Of a stretch of DNA of 64,000 bases, positions 54,252-64,000 are shown piece after piece. The DNA comes from Coprinellus micaceus. Taxonomy: Eukaryota; Basidiomycota; Agaricomycetes; Agaricales; Psathyrellaceae. A model generated the notes under the pieces. It saw only the letters and a list, made by a program, of their open reading frames with translations. It was not told the DNA's origin and made no database searches. The translations under genes were made by a program, and so were the position numbers. The DNA lies in the NCBI GenBank assembly GCA_951394405.1, contig OX596340.1:2852001-2916000 (forward strand). Direction: 5' to 3'. Positions within the stretch are counted from its first letter, which is position 1. Every line of letters begins with the position of its first letter.

Positions 54252-55886
54252 ATGGGAACACACTCCATCGACTTTCTACGCCTGTCGTCCACCAATCAAG
54301 TACCTACGACTGTGGAATCGGCTTCGCTTCGCCAAGAAGCAGACGCCGTCGCAACTCAAATTCGTGCACTCTCATCCGCGCTTCGCAAGTACCAAACCAT
54401 TCTGAACCCCTTACGGCGAGTCCCGCCGGAAGTCCTTGGCGAAATCTTCAAGCTCACTATTGAAGGAGCAGGAGACGTGGACAGAGACCAAATTTTGGCT
54501 CTCTGCTTGGTCTGTAGAGGCTGGCGCAATGCTGCATATCTCACGCACACCTTGTGGGGAAGACTCGAGGTCAAGCTCTCTCCCGCTCTATCATACGACA
54601 AAGTCAAGCAATGGCTCGATAGATCACCGCAAAGCCTCAGGTCCTTGACCGTCGTTGAGACGGGGAAGGACGAGTGCGTGGAGATTTCGGCCACAGACCC
54701 CAACCAGTCGAGATTCCATGTTCTCTCCAATTGCCCGTGGAAAAACAAAGCGCTGGCAGAGTTGCTCGCAAAGGGACCATTCCTTCGCTCCTTGAATCTC
54801 AGCATGTCAAGTTCTCACTGCCTTCAAACGTTACTCACGACAACACTGACTTCTCGAACTCAAAGCCAGCCTTTCGCTTTCGAATCAATTCAATCGCTGT
54901 CGCTCATTTGGAGGGTTGACTCGCTGTGGAAGGCGTCATCAGAGGGGTCCCAGTCATTCTATGCTCACCTACCAACACTTTCTGCTCTCCACCTGTCTCT
55001 CCCTAACGCGGAGCATATGCGGCAAGGCCAGCCTGTATTAGCGCCCCTCCAACCATGGCTCCGCATCCACATCCCTCCCGCCGTGCTTGGGTCCCTGACC
55101 TCCTTCTCCGTCAAATGCAACTGGGATGTACCACAGGTCATGTTGGCTCTGAAGCAGTGTACGAGCCTCGTGAGCCTCTCCCTCGACTTCGAAGGCTTTT
55201 CTACCTTCTGGTCGGAAAGTTTGGAAAACCCGGTCGTCGACCTTACGAAGCTGCGCACCTTGAAGGCACTCAACATGTATAGCACCCACGCACCGCTCTA
55301 CATGCCCTGCCTCCGATTACCCGAACTTCTACACCTTCATATCAGCTTTTCCGTCTACGACAGCGAGGATGAAGACGTGGATAATACGGGTCATTCTGTT
55401 CTGCAGTTTGTGGAATCGGTATCATTGTGCAAGGAGCGCCTGCAATCCTTGGTCCTCGGTCGCGATCTCCAGATTGAACAAATCAAGGCTTCCGAACTTT
55501 CCAAGATCCTGTTATCTTTCCCCTCCCTCAGGCGTCTCTCTCTCGACCATCTCTCCTTCGATCCCTTCAAATTATCGGAAGAGTTTTGTGCACGATCTAT
55601 CCTTCTCCCATCGTTGGAGCACTTGGAGTTGCTTAACCTCCCTGGGGAATTTGAGTTGGGGGGTATGATGGATTTCCTCGTGTCGTGCAGGCGGTTAGGA
55701 GGACTTGCCAGCTTGGAAACACTGATTGTAGGGTATGCCAAACCCCTGTACATGCGTTCAAAATATTTAGGTATCGAAGGTATCGACGAAGACGTGCCAA
55801 TAGCTGAATCCCTGGCGTCACTTGGGGTGCGCTTGCAGGGACACATGTGTACCATGGACCAGCAGCTGTGTTTCGGATTGGAATAA
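54252..55886 (+). CDS. F-box protein with LRR-like tail
   Basis: Intronless gene of 544 residues starting MGTHSIDFLRLSSTN. A coiled coil (EADAVATQIRALSSALRKYQ) is followed by the F-box ILNPLRRVPPEVLGEIF, ALCLVCRGWRNAAYLTHTLW and leucine-rich repeats (VMLALKQCTSLVSLSLDFEG, SFPSLRRLSLDHLSF, LPSLEHLELLNLPG). Shared landmarks such as LNLSMSSSHC link it to the gene ending at 10562 (LSLDMSSSQC), so these are dispersed paralogs. Confidence 0.87.
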   Translation: MGTHSIDFLRLSSTNQVPTTVESASLRQEADAVATQIRALSSALRKYQTILNPLRRVPPEVLGEIFKLTIEGAGDVDRDQILALCLVCRGWRNAAYLTHTLWGRLEVKLSPALSYDKVKQWLDRSPQSLRSLTVVETGKDECVEISATDPNQSRFHVLSNCPWKNKALAELLAKGPFLRSLNLSMSSSHCLQTLLTTTLTSRTQSQPFAFESIQSLSLIWRVDSLWKASSEGSQSFYAHLPTLSALHLSLPNAEHMRQGQPVLAPLQPWLRIHIPPAVLGSLTSFSVKCNWDVPQVMLALKQCTSLVSLSLDFEGFSTFWSESLENPVVDLTKLRTLKALNMYSTHAPLYMPCLRLPELLHLHISFSVYDSEDEDVDNTGHSVLQFVESVSLCKERLQSLVLGRDLQIEQIKASELSKILLSFPSLRRLSLDHLSFDPFKLSEEFCARSILLPSLEHLELLNLPGEFELGGMMDFLVSCRRLGGLASLETLIVGYAKPLYMRSKYLGIEGIDEDVPIAESLASLGVRLQGHMCTMDQQLCFGLE

Positions 55887-56241
55887 TAGATTCTTTGTCC
55901 GCGCCATATCCCTATTCATCTGGTGCGTGGTGTGTAATGCCCGTCGACCCTATGCTAGCGACAGGTCGCCAATTAACAACACATGTCGTCGTGCTGAGTT
56001 TGTGTACCCTCGTGGGTCCTGTTGTCAATGAGCATCAGATCTTCTTCATTTCCTGGAAATCGAAGCAATACTATGAAGCATGCTGCGTTAAGGTTGGGTG
56101 TAAGGAAGGCTATTTACTCGAGGCAGGCTTGTAGAACAAGGCATCGGGGTGCAAGGGTGTGCAGGGATCAGGGGAGCGGTCAGGGACGGCATTCGGACGG
56201 TCCTTGGCGGCCGGGGCTAAGCGCTGAGGGGTGAGGCACGT
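55887..56241. other. convergent spacer, nothing recognised
   Basis: Between the F-box gene and the F-box pseudogene; no gene seen. Confidence 0.35.
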
Positions 56242-56930
56242 TTAATCAGTGTCGAAGTAGAGGTCGGAGCCAGGGCCAAGCCCCATGAGGGACCCGAGGA
56301 GGTCCCATTCAGGGAATGTATGTCGCCTGCCCATGAAATATCGGCTGATGGAAACCGGAAACCAATCTTCTAGTTGCTGGCGGATAGCCGAATCCTCGTA
56401 CGTCTTAATGAGCTTGTAGTCGTCCTCGGAGAGTGTTAACTTGACGGTCTTCAAGGTATCTGGTGGCCCGCAGAGGCGAATTCGCGAAGCAGTGGAACGG
56501 TGGACTTGGTACTCTCGTCGTCCTTGAATCCATCGGAAGAACGAGTCGAAATCAAACTTGGTGTAAAGGTGTACAACTTCGAACTGCCGAATGCGCGGAA
56601 GAAGCTTGAAATACATGTTGACTGGCGGTTGGGACCTTCCAACTGAAGAGACTTAGCGGTGACTCCGGCTTTCCTGAACCATGCACATATTTCGTCGTAT
56701 TGCGGGAGGTTTGTAAGGGTCAGGCAGATGCTGGCCCAGAGTTGATGTCTCGGGTGTGCTGCGCCGTACCATGCCTTGCAAACCAGGGCGAAGTCCTTCA
56801 GTCTTTCCTGCCACCAGCGTCCAATGGCGTCAGTGGGAGAGCCCATCCAAATATCTCCCCGAGAAGCTCCGCTGGAACATGCTGGCCAGGTTTGTGGTGA
56901 GGTCCTTGGAGCTGGGGACGAGCATTGATT
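56242..56930 (-). pseudogene. degraded F-box gene
   Basis: The F-box (VPAELLGEIFGWALPLTPLD) is in one frame and runs into a stop after GGRKD. The next conserved piece (LKDFALVCKAWYGAAHPRHQ) is in a second frame immediately after, with no room for an intron. A further frame change is needed near 56.45-56.6 kb to reach the last open stretch (RIRQFEVVHLYTKFDFDSFF, ending at 56242). The LRR-like middle and the N-terminal coiled coil are missing, so the remnant is less than half the size of intact family members. Two frame breaks plus truncation make a functional product unlikely. Sequencing error could explain one break but not the missing parts. Confidence 0.75.
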
Positions 56931-57088
56931 CTCATCGCAGCGAGATGACAAATTTACGGCCGTCGTGGCTCGGCACTTGCGCAGGGTGAGTCGGTTTCGG
57001 CGGTGCGCGACGCCTCTGCGGAAAGGCTGGGCTCATTCCATGATTTGAGATTTGAGAACGTGTGCAGGGCTCATCGCCAGATAAATTG

Positions 57089-57113
57089 GTGTGGTGTGTG
57101 TGTGTGTGTGTGT
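57089..57113 (+). repeat. (TG)n microsatellite
   Basis: About 25 bp of almost pure TG dinucleotides, with one extra G near the start. Confidence 0.9.
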
Positions 57114-57265
57114 AAGTTTCTAAGGTTGGCGCCATCACTGGCCCCCACCCCCAACCCAGCTGACGCGAGGAAAACCCCGAGAAACCTCTGCTGAGTTGGA
57201 GCCTTTGTATGGATACTGGCTGCGACTGTTCCGCAACTCCGCCCCTTACGAGGGACGGACGGAAT

Positions 57266-57292
57266 GTCCATCCACCAGCATCCATACGGCCG
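57266..57292 (+). repeat. 27-bp direct repeat, copy 1
   Basis: GTCCATCCACCAGCATCCAT then ACGGCCG; matches 57348-57374 at 24 of 27 positions, with starts 82 bp apart. Confidence 0.7.
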
Positions 57293-57347
57293 AGCAGGTG
57301 TTCTTTCAATTTTGACCGTCGTGAGTATTCCTCTGTCGACCTAGGAC

Positions 57348-57374
57348 GTCCATCCGCCAGCACCGATACGGCCG
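57348..57374 (+). repeat. 27-bp direct repeat, copy 2
   Basis: GTCCATCCGCCAGCACCGAT then ACGGCCG; the partner of 57266-57292. Confidence 0.7.
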
Positions 57375-58187
57375 TGGTACTCTTTAAAGCTTATTTTCTA
57401 CAATTGCTAGCATAATAGAGATGTGTAACACGAACACTGTCCGTTTCGATAAGGATTGCCGAAGGGCGGTAACTAGCGCCGAATGCTGTTGGACATGAGG
57501 TGGCGGGAGAGGGCGACCTTGTCGAGGACCCCCCTATATCCCTAGTTAACCCCGATCTTAAAGTCCCAATTTTTTGAAAATTCGTCACGGCCCTCTGTGG
57601 AGTTTCCGTCGCATAAGTATCGGGACCTCCCAAATTTCGTCCATTTTCGTCGCATAGTGGATCGGAGGTAGCTGGCGACGCATGTCCCGCCTCTCAGGGA
57701 AAAGGGAGACGAACCTTCCAATTTCATGAACCCGTGTTCCGAAATGAGCATTTGGATGGAGAGTCTGACCGGCTGGAACCAGCTTCAAGGCTTGATTAGC
57801 CGGGCTTCGAGCACCCATGCCCTCCTCGGCCCCAACAGATACTCCAGATTTCGGCGCATAGATATCAGTGGTGTTCCAGCCCCCTCCGGAAATCGTCAAG
57901 AAAAATATCGGAGGTGGGCAACCATCTCGATGGTTTTCGGCGTGTAAAACTCGGACGTGCGGTCAATTTTGCTTTCGTTTTCGTCACATAAAGCGGTGGT
58001 AGATCTTACGTAGGCTGGTGGAAGATTTGCGCCATTCGCCAGCGCTCATGTCGGAGTTTCCATGCCAGTAGGTCCCACGCCACCGTATCCCGGGCCAGCA
58101 ACAGAACTTGAAGCCGTGCTACATGATTCGCTCGTTGAAGCATACTATGAAGACCTAGCTGAGGTACAGTAGACATAGACGGAGGGC

Positions 58188-59744
58188 CTAATAGGCCCAA
58201 GTGGTAACGACAACCAAATCCACGACGATACCAAAAGAAGTCTCCAACTCTCGCAAGGTTGCCTCATCCCTGTACTGCTGGATGAACAAACCGTCCTCAT
58301 ATTCGCACACGTCCCACAACGAGAACGTGAAATCAATCCTTCGGAGTGCGGTGAAAGCCCCAGGCAGCGGTGGAGTTCCAGGACTTCCCTTCACGAGATC
58401 TAGGAAGGAGCCTAGATCGAACTGGGAACCGGGATCGGCGATCTCGAAATATTGCAGTGAGGGGAGGAGCCTGGAGGCGTTTGCGGAGGTCGCTCGGGTC
58501 TGGTGAAGTGCGAGAAGCTCGCCTGCATCGAAGGTCAGGTTCTCCAGCTTGAGTTGGCGTAGGGATGGGGGCAGGTCAGAGAGAATGTCGTACAACTCGT
58601 TAGCCGGTATCTCGGCCGGAGGGATGCTACGGGCGAAGAGGGTAAGATTTTGAATGGCGGGGCGAAGATCGCCTGGGGTGAACAGGTGGAGGGAGTGTAG
58701 TGAATTCCATAGATAGCGTTCTTCCGGCTCTGTGTTACGTTCGTGGCGTGTTCGAATGCTCTCGAGATTGGGCGTACGAAACAGGCGAAAGAATTCATTC
58801 ACGTGGCTCGGTGGTTGCATATTGAGGTTCAAGGACTGCAGGTGGGGAAGACTGATTGGTGCATGCCGAAATAGTATTTCCTTGTCCTTGCTGAGGGCAT
58901 CAGCTGGGTGGTAATTGTGTCCTCCGGATTGGCTGATGCTGAGGTGCTGAAGGCTAATACAGTGTTGCAGGAGAGACGCCATCGGACTTAAATCCTTGCG
59001 AGAGGTTATAACCAGGGATGTCAACCGATTGAGCGCGGCCGGCACTATCTGCCCGGTAACTTGCATGTGATCGTCTGAGGGCAGCGAGATGAAGAGTGAG
59101 AGGGAGGTTAAGGAAGGTGGGAGGATGGCAAGGGTGACAGGGCACTTCCTGCGCGAGTCGTTGAAGTAGTCCGTGTCCGAGATGCTCCACGGCAGACGTT
59201 GGATCGAGTCCCATGAAGGGGAAGCTGAGTCCCGTAGGCCACTCATCAACGCATTGAGGCACAATCTTGACTGGCCTTCGATGCGAAGACCGTGAAAAGG
59301 TGGTCCGGTCTTCAAGAAGGCTAGCACATAGTGTAGCCTGCATATCTTGTCGACGTCCTCCAGGCCATACTCGCGGTGGCGGGTGCACGGTTCGTCCGAT
59401 ACGAACTGGCCCGCCGTTATAGTGAGTGACTTACGAGAATCTCCTGCCCTTTCAAACCACAGGTTCAGACCTTTGGCAGGCAACCGGAAGGGTTTGGTGG
59501 GCTTAAACGCACTGTACACTTCAACCCCTCCCCAAAGGTGACGTGTGAGAAGGGCTACTTCACGCCACCATTTGCAGACAAGCGTGAGATGTATTAACTC
59601 GCCCCTCTCTTTTTTGTCCATCCAGCCCTTCTTCAGCCCTTGTGCCACGACCCATTCGAATATTTGCCCGAGGACCTCTGGTAAAAGGTTCTCCGCCTGA
59701 GCGATGACTTGGATAGGAGTTATGGTAGGAAGGACGGGATCCAT
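58188..59744 (-). CDS. F-box-like protein with LRR-like tail
   Basis: Intronless gene of 518 residues starting MDPVLPTITPIQVI. The F-box region is LLPEVLGQIFEWVVAQGLKK with the usual LTLVCKWWREVALLTRHLWG block, and leucine-rich repeats follow (LLQHCISLQHLSISQSG, LPHLQSLNLNMQ, LPPSLRQLKLENLTFDAGEL). The lead-in is short and lacks the coiled coil and 'LSPxRR' of other members, so the F-box is slightly divergent. Probable SCF adaptor; substrate unknown. Confidence 0.82.
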   Translation of the reverse strand: MDPVLPTITPIQVIAQAENLLPEVLGQIFEWVVAQGLKKGWMDKKERGELIHLTLVCKWWREVALLTRHLWGGVEVYSAFKPTKPFRLPAKGLNLWFERAGDSRKSLTITAGQFVSDEPCTRHREYGLEDVDKICRLHYVLAFLKTGPPFHGLRIEGQSRLCLNALMSGLRDSASPSWDSIQRLPWSISDTDYFNDSRRKCPVTLAILPPSLTSLSLFISLPSDDHMQVTGQIVPAALNRLTSLVITSRKDLSPMASLLQHCISLQHLSISQSGGHNYHPADALSKDKEILFRHAPISLPHLQSLNLNMQPPSHVNEFFRLFRTPNLESIRTRHERNTEPEERYLWNSLHSLHLFTPGDLRPAIQNLTLFARSIPPAEIPANELYDILSDLPPSLRQLKLENLTFDAGELLALHQTRATSANASRLLPSLQYFEIADPGSQFDLGSFLDLVKGSPGTPPLPGAFTALRRIDFTFSLWDVCEYEDGLFIQQYRDEATLRELETSFGIVVDLVVVTTWAY

Positions 59745-60068
59745 AACTAGGATATCGGTGTATGAGATTTCTGGGTTAAGGGAGGGTACCTGTGATGTTG
59801 GTGGAGGTAGAAGTGAAAGATCTCCTAATCGATGGGAATTTTAGCGCCCAAATGTCGGAGTCTGAACTCACCGGGAGTTTCCACGTCCTCGAGGTTTGCC
59901 CGGTCTATGGTGGCAGGAAGGTACGAGACTTCACAAACCAATGAGGGATATCGTCCATTCCAAGGTATATAAGTTAATCCCATCTGATCTTCGTATTATC
60001 CATCCTCATACATTACCGTCTATAACTTCTGTCCCTCCTTCCCATCCAACTGAATGCACTCCGAATCC
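59745..60068. other. spacer between F-box gene and AVL9-like gene
   Basis: A TTTTAGCGCCCAAATG motif (59839-59854) lies about 95 bp upstream of the F-box start codon. No gene seen. Confidence 0.4.
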
Positions 60069-63000
60069 TCACCTCGTCTGCCCCGGGCCCTCACTCCCCT
60101 CACCCGGCACAATAATCCCGGGTACGATACTCTTCCCACTTGCAATCGACGACCTCACGCTCGCCGCCTTACTCGATGATGCTGAGCCCCCATTTGACCC
60201 TGAAAGACTCCCAGAAGACGGACTTCCATTCATCGAAGCCGCCTTCGCCGCAATTGCCGCACCTAGACCTATACCTCCCGCACCCGCACCACCAGCTCCC
60301 AGACTCCCGAACCTCGGCATAGGCGGAGGGGAGACCAGAGCACTGATGCTGCTCCAGGTAGATGTGCTCTCTGACGAAGAGTGTTTTGGATGTGAAGGTT
60401 GCGTCGGTGAAGTTGTTGTTGATGACGGTGCCGATGGTGTCGGTCCTTGCGAGGTCGTTTGCGATCGCCCAAACGAAGTCTTGGAGAAATACGACCCAAT
60501 ATTCGCTCCCCAGCCCGATAACGCACCCCCATTCGCTGGTGGTGACTTCTCTGACTGCTGGTCCGACGAAGAGGTCGAAGGCGTAATCGGCGTCGTCGTC
60601 TGCGTCGCACTCGGACTCGTCAACGCCGAGGTCTTACTCGAAAGCGAAAATGGTCTCAGGAAACTCGCTTGCGTAGCGGTCTTCGGCTCCTCCTGGCCCT
60701 CTACATCCGACTTTGACACTTCCACTGGCGGTGTGCTTGCTCTCGAGCTCTTCTCCGCCTCTGGATCCAGCCTCCTCGCCCCGGGTTCATTTGGGGGTGG
60801 CGAAAATCCATTGGCTTGCCGTTGTGCCCACCGTCCTCGGACGCCTTCAACGGCTTTGAAGAAATTGGTGGAGCCGGTGGCGAGTGTCCGTGCGACTGCC
60901 TCTCGGGCTGGTGCAAGTTGTTGCTCAAGCTTGAGCTCTTGTATACCTTCTTGGAGTCGTAGGCCGATATCCGCGACGACGGAGGGCTTTTCGTTGCATG
61001 GGTGCCTGTACGCACTGGGGTTAACAATGCTGGTACGGTGATGCCTAAAAGAGACGTACCGAGGTTCGATGATGTCAAAGATCAACGGATCCGTGATACG
61101 GTCCCAGACCTCGTATGCATTCGTCTTCTTGAACTCTGATATCCAGAGTGGGTTGAAATCCTCCACGGCACTCGAGTCTACTCCTACGTTCATCCTTGAG
61201 CGAGGCATGAAGTCGTCCATTATTCAACGCATCGTACCTGTACCTCCAGTGATCAGAGCACCCTTATCTCCCTTTGCAGCAAAGTCTTGGAACTTGACGG
61301 TTGAGAGTGCAGCGGATATGTACTCTTCAAACTTTGACACCTTCGTGAGTATATAGCAGGAGGCACTGGTTGTATTCGTGACACACCTTGGATCGTAGAT
61401 AGTCGTCGCTTCCTTTGAACCTAAGACACAATGGGCGCGTCAGTCGACGTTCTAGAACCCGGGTCCCGTTGTATGGACAGGTGGCCAAAGGACTAGGAAA
61501 TAAAGCGAAAACAAGCACTCACTTCATACCCCTCGGATTCGTTGGGTCGTCTTCACCCCACCCCTCGTTCACATCTTGGATGATATCGTCCATCCACTTC
61601 CTATCTGCAGCTGTCAGCCCAGCCGACCGCTCCAGCTTTGGATCTCGGAACTCGAAGATGCCCGTATCCGTCTACACATCACATTGAGTCCATGAATGAC
61701 AGACGATCAAGATGCATGATACTCACGTTAACCAACAAATCTACTTCTTTCTGTGTCGTGATGATCGAATTCGTGCACCCACACATCCAACTCTTCGTTC
61801 CCCTCAGCATGTCCAGTTGTTGCAGTGGGAGGTAAGGCTGGAAGAATGCATCCTTCCCAAACACGTCCAACGGGAGACCCATGAATGCAAGCATACTCTT
61901 GTGGTCCGACGTCTTCAGCGAGCTCGCTTTCGACAGCGTCGGTGCCCGAGTCGCAAGCGGAGGCGACCCACAGTCGTCCAGCGAGTGCATCAGCCCCGGA
62001 AGCAGCGAGATCAGCGAGTATTGGAATGTGCATAGCCGTTCCACAGGATAACCGTAGAACATGATCTAGCAGGTGTCAGCGCAAGATGAGATCACAGATG
62101 CATGGACATACCCGTTTTTGCAGTATCAGCGCCTTGAGAAGCACCAGCGTCCGTTGTCGGAACGAGTGCACCAGCTCCCGCAGGCTCGTCCCCATGTACA
62201 GCCCGCTCTCCGTCAGCTGGCCCCGCAGCGACAGTTCCAGCGTCGACCCGAACGCTTCCAGTATACCGTAGTCCGAAAAGTCTCTGCACCAGTGTCAACT
62301 TTCGCTTCATTCTTTTTCTAACAACCGCACACACCTCTGCGCAAACAGCGCCGTCGTCACCACCCTCAGCTTCTCCCTGATCGGCCCAAACACCGGCTTG
62401 CTCGCCAGGACCACCACCGCCTTCTGCACCGTCGACCGCGTCACGTCTTCCCCCTTCACCAGCAGGTCCGCCGCCGCGATCTGCTGGTTGCACGAGATCC
62501 CAAAGATCGTCGTCGGGCTCGGCCCAGGCTTGACGAGGTGGAAGTACGAGTAGTCCTCCGCACTCATGTGTGCGCCGTCCGGCAGGGCGAGGAAGGGCAG
62601 GTCGTTGGTGACGTTTTCGTCCTCGAAGATCGCGCCTTGAAAGTATTCGATGCGGGGGCCGACCAGGTGGTTAAAGTCCACCAATGCCACACCCAGCACG
62701 AGCTGGCCGTCGGGGAGGCTCATCAGCAGCGACTCTGGCCGTGCCTTTCGAGACGAGGTGGATGCGATGGAGGCCGTGTCGTCTTGACGAGGAGGTGGGG
62801 GGTATGTGGGAAGGGGAAGGGGTATCGATGGATCCACGCCGTCCTTCTCGTCGCTATACACCGACCCACTGCCCTGCGACACGTTCTCGGTCCTCCCGTG
62901 CAGTCCCCCGGGTGCGTCCACCACCGAGTCCCGTTGCGAATATGAATATGAATCTGAGCTTCTCGACGCAAACGACTGTCGAGGATCGTGGTCGCTGATC

Positions 63001-63167
63001 ATGGATATTCTGGGAGAAGCTGGGGGTGACGACAACGAGATGGACTTTTGCGAAGCGGTGTCGCCGTCATCGGTCAACATTCCAGAGTCTCTTGAGACGT
63101 TCCGGGAGTGTGTCCTTGCGCTCAACAAGGCCGACGGTGGAGGGACTTCTGGCGTTGGGAAGGACAT
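60069..63167 (-). CDS. AVL9-family late secretory pathway protein (DENN-like)
   Basis: Homologous to AVL9, a DENN-like protein needed for exit of cargo from the Golgi in yeast. The N-terminus (MSFPTPEVPPPSALLSART) is Ser/Pro-rich for about 150 residues. The conserved core begins LVLGVALVDFNHLVGPRIEY, then DLPFLALPDGAH, YSYFHLV, FGISCNQQI, and continues through short exons (62283-62112, 62065-61727, 61671-61523, 61420-61387, 61340-61244) encoding DYGILEAFGSTLELSLRGQL, IMFYGYPVERLC, PYLPLQQLDML and DRKWMDDIIQDVNEGWG. The 3' part holds WISEFKKTNAYEVWDRITDP and then a long Ser/Thr/Pro-rich tail ending at 60069. The junction after 61244 was not resolved: the obvious donor and acceptor do not keep frame. 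Cytosolic, associated with Golgi or endosomal membranes by family. Confidence 0.88.
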
Positions 63168-63427
63168 GGTTTGGATCCAAGATGAAGGAGGAAGAGAGAG
63201 TCAATTCCGGTCGACCAGGCCTTGTCCGGTCGTGTGGCGATTGCGGCACGTGACCTCAGATCAAACGATGGCATCACCGGGATCTCCTCCTTTTGGGGTG
63301 CCACTGCGCAGTGCGGAAACGGGTAGGATACCAGGTTTGAGGCCGCCATGTTGGGCCTGGCACACACACCCATTAGATCGCCTTCAGGATAGTTCCCCGA
63401 GAGGATTAACCCTCTTTCCCTCCCCCT
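63168..63427. promoter_or_regulatory. divergent promoter, AVL9-like gene and secreted-protein gene
   Basis: About 260 bp between the two start codons, with no room for separate promoters. No TATA box is obvious. Confidence 0.4.
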
Positions 63428-64000
63428 ATGTCAACCCTCTGGCTCCTCTCCCTCGTGCTCTGCTACGCAGTGGCCGTTCCGCTGAACGAACAGGCCGCGT
63501 TGAAAGGTCTGGATACGGGGACGTCTGCGAAGGAGGAAGTGGGTGGCCTTGCGGGGTGGTATGATCCTCGAGAACGAGGAGGTAGACTCCTAGACGTGAG
63601 TGGCCTATGCATTCCGAAATCACAAAGCTCGCTAACCTCAGCTGTGGGTGGTCTATGATGTCAGTACACAATAGAAGATTTGGGAGAGCCTTTGAACATT
63701 ATTATCTCGGGCCTCTCAGATCCCTACGTCCTAACTGACAAGGGTTTCGAGCATTACACGAAGTCCGTTTCCCCGCTACTGTCTTGTCATGTTGTCTCTT
63801 CAGCTGACTTCGCGTCCAGATCTCTGGGCTACTCTCAAGAATGCCTTGGACTCCACTACGGGAATCGCCATTACGCCGACCTCGGGGATGGAGACATGCA
63901 GAAGATAGAACTTATCCTTGCACGCCAACATTATTTCCCGGTGTGGGGGACGTGCTGGGAGAGCCTTGCTGGTGCGTGGCGAACTTATCGGATCCACGCG
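63428..64000 (+). CDS. small secreted protein (5' part, runs off the window)
   Basis: Starts MSTLWLLSLVLCYAVAVPLN, a clear signal peptide. Splicing out an intron from 63596 to about 63661 joins RERGGRLLD to YTIEDLGEPLNIIISGLSDP, and another short intron (GTCCGT donor near 63762) joins HYTK to SLGYSQECLGLHYGN. The last visible segment is ADLGDGDMQKIELILARQHY followed by FPVWGTCWESLAG, where the window ends near a further donor. I recognise this as a family of secreted proteins of unknown function common in Agaricomycetes (from memory). It is probably extracellular. The 3' exons lie outside the window. Confidence 0.75.

Larger units (their letters stand above)
56931..58187. other. gene-free stretch with simple and short repeats
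   Basis: Contains a (TG)n run, a 27-bp near-duplicate pair and several copies of a TTTCG(T/G)CGCATA-like motif (about 57.60, 57.65, 57.85, with weaker ones near 57.94 and 57.98 kb). No coding frame is convincing. It separates the F-box pseudogene from an intact F-box gene. Confidence 0.45.

Noticed and set aside
59896..61041. 381-codon plus-strand frame
   Set aside because: Antisense to the low-complexity tail of the AVL9-like gene; Ser/Pro-rich coding often leaves the opposite strand open.
62806..63564. 252-codon plus-strand frame overlapping the AVL9-like start
   Set aside because: Shadow of the Ser/Pro-rich N-terminus and of the secreted-protein exon in another frame.

Overview
The window looks like nuclear DNA of a mushroom-forming basidiomycete (Agaricomycetes). 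Genes sit on both strands and most carry many 45-65 nt GT-AG introns, often with a visible CTRAC branch site. The gene families also fit: eight F-box genes of the '(I/V)LSPxRRxPPE(I/L)LGEIF' type (one broken), a STAND-type NACHT NTPase, two DUF2235 hydrolases, an iterative polyketide synthase (PKS) and a small secreted protein family that I recall from memory as common in Agaricomycetes.

Layout. 1-6.9 kb: gene-poor, with a possible membrane-protein gene (about 2.1-2.8 kb), a NACHT NTPase (3.6-5.7 kb, minus) and a short repeat shared by 0.3 and 6.0 kb. 6.9-12.4 kb: three F-box genes, two of them divergent. 13.3-18.4 kb: a tandem pair of DUF2235 hydrolases. 18.6-28.9 kb: a non-reducing-type PKS without a SAT domain (minus), diverging across about 1.9 kb from a transcription factor with both a C2H2 finger and a Zn2Cys6 cluster. 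29.2-37.3 kb: a small putative membrane protein, a GFA/CENP-V-type zinc protein, a kinesin-7-like motor and a secreted BNR_4 beta-propeller protein. 37.3-39.9 kb: intergenic DNA holding an 821-bp hAT-like MITE with perfect 34-bp inverted repeats and an 8-bp target-site duplication. 39.9-44 kb: an F-box gene and two related genes of unknown function. 44.3-48.8 kb: SMC6. 49-60 kb: an unknown gene, a MYND-finger gene, three intact F-box genes and an F-box pseudogene. 60-64 kb: AVL9-like secretory protein and the start of a secreted-protein gene that runs off the window.

How the genes fit together. The PKS and the facing transcription factor are the only plausible pathway unit: enzyme plus candidate regulator, with a 14-bp palindrome in the shared upstream DNA. 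No obvious tailoring enzyme lies beside them. Kinesin-7, SMC6 and AVL9 are housekeeping genes. The F-box genes look like a lineage-specific expansion with ongoing gene death.

Exon maps of the two DUF2235 genes, PKS, transcription factor, GFA protein, kinesin, BNR protein and MYND protein were worked out by hand from splice sites; each sums to a whole number of codons. Other multi-exon genes are given as spans. Family names rest on recognised motifs; no database search was possible.
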